This document shows, piece after piece, positions 5,135-5,182 of a stretch of DNA of 5,182 nucleotides (position 1 is the stretch's first letter; every line of letters starts with the position of its first letter). This DNA comes from an uncultured Collinsella sp. GTDB lineage: Bacteria; Actinomycetota; Coriobacteriia; Coriobacteriales; Coriobacteriaceae. A program made the position numbers and the translations under genes. The notes under the pieces were generated by a model. The model was not told the origin of the DNA and did not search any database. It saw only the letters and a program-made list of their open reading frames with translations. The stretch is taken from contig CAJMHR010000074.1 in NCBI GenBank assembly GCA_905213265.1, positions 1-5,182 on the forward strand. The letters are read 5' to 3'.

Positions 5135-5157
5135 AACCACCCTTAAAAAGGGTGGTT
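5135..5157. terminator. Terminator-like hairpin upstream of ilvE
   Basis: AACCACCCTT (5135-5144) and AAGGGTGGTT (5148-5157) form a perfect 10-bp stem with an AAA loop. The plus-strand tail is TGCTCTTA and the minus-strand tail is CTGATTT, so the U-tract is imperfect on both strands. The simplest reading is the end of a minus-strand gene lying to the right of the window. An attenuator for a transcript entering ilvE from the right, or for a rightward gene, cannot be excluded. Bases 5158-5182 hold only GGGTATAACCC (5166-5176), a small imperfect dyad. Confidence 0.6.
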
Positions 5158-5182
5158 TGCTCTTAGGGTATAACCCACGGGC

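Noticed and set aside
5141..5160. AAGGGTGG resembling the T-box consensus upstream of an amino acid gene
   Set aside because: The rest of the T-box motif (ACC-CG) and a specifier stem are absent, and the bases are fully explained as one arm of a perfect hairpin on the wrong strand for ilvE.

Overview
The window looks like chromosomal DNA from a high-G+C Gram-positive bacterium. It most resembles a gut Coriobacteriia such as Collinsella, but this is inferred from gene content, G/C-rich third codon positions, an encoded tRNA CCA end and the style of the terminators; no marker gene proves it. There is no phage, transposase gene or CRISPR array. The genes are mostly housekeeping; the unusual material is one fused gene and the structured DNA between genes.

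Layout, left to right. A minus-strand terminator (15-42) closes a long minus-strand gene (101-1882). That gene encodes one polypeptide made of a complete tRNA adenosine deaminase (TadA) followed by a complete GarK-type glycerate kinase. Divergent from it, with overlapping extended -10 elements, is tRNA-Ser(UGA) (1934-2023, plus). Only two bases beyond the tRNA lies the stop codon of a convergent TetR-family regulator (2026-2622, minus). The regulator is divergent from a LemA membrane protein gene (2822-3373, plus), and the space between them holds a lemA promoter and several dyad symmetries. lemA ends in a strong terminator (3411-3455).

The convergent gap between lemA and ilvE (3374-3853) has no convincing gene but much structure. 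It contains a roughly 210-bp segment of lower G+C bounded by 25-bp imperfect inverted repeats (3475-3686). Next to it is a large nested palindrome (3722-3828) that acts as the ilvE terminator. ilvE (3854-4906, minus) encodes a 350-residue branched-chain aminotransferase. Upstream of ilvE are an approximately 145-nt leader with a 49-codon open frame overlapping the ilvE start, a candidate promoter, an A/T-rich block, and a terminator-like hairpin (5135-5157) near the window edge.

Functional links are limited. TadA supplies inosine-34 in tRNA, LemA is an orphan membrane protein possibly controlled by the neighbouring TetR protein, and IlvE performs the last step of Leu/Ile/Val synthesis or the first step of their breakdown. 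The items most worth following up are the TadA-glycerate kinase fusion, the inverted-repeat-bounded intergenic element, the nested terminator and the ilvE leader frame.
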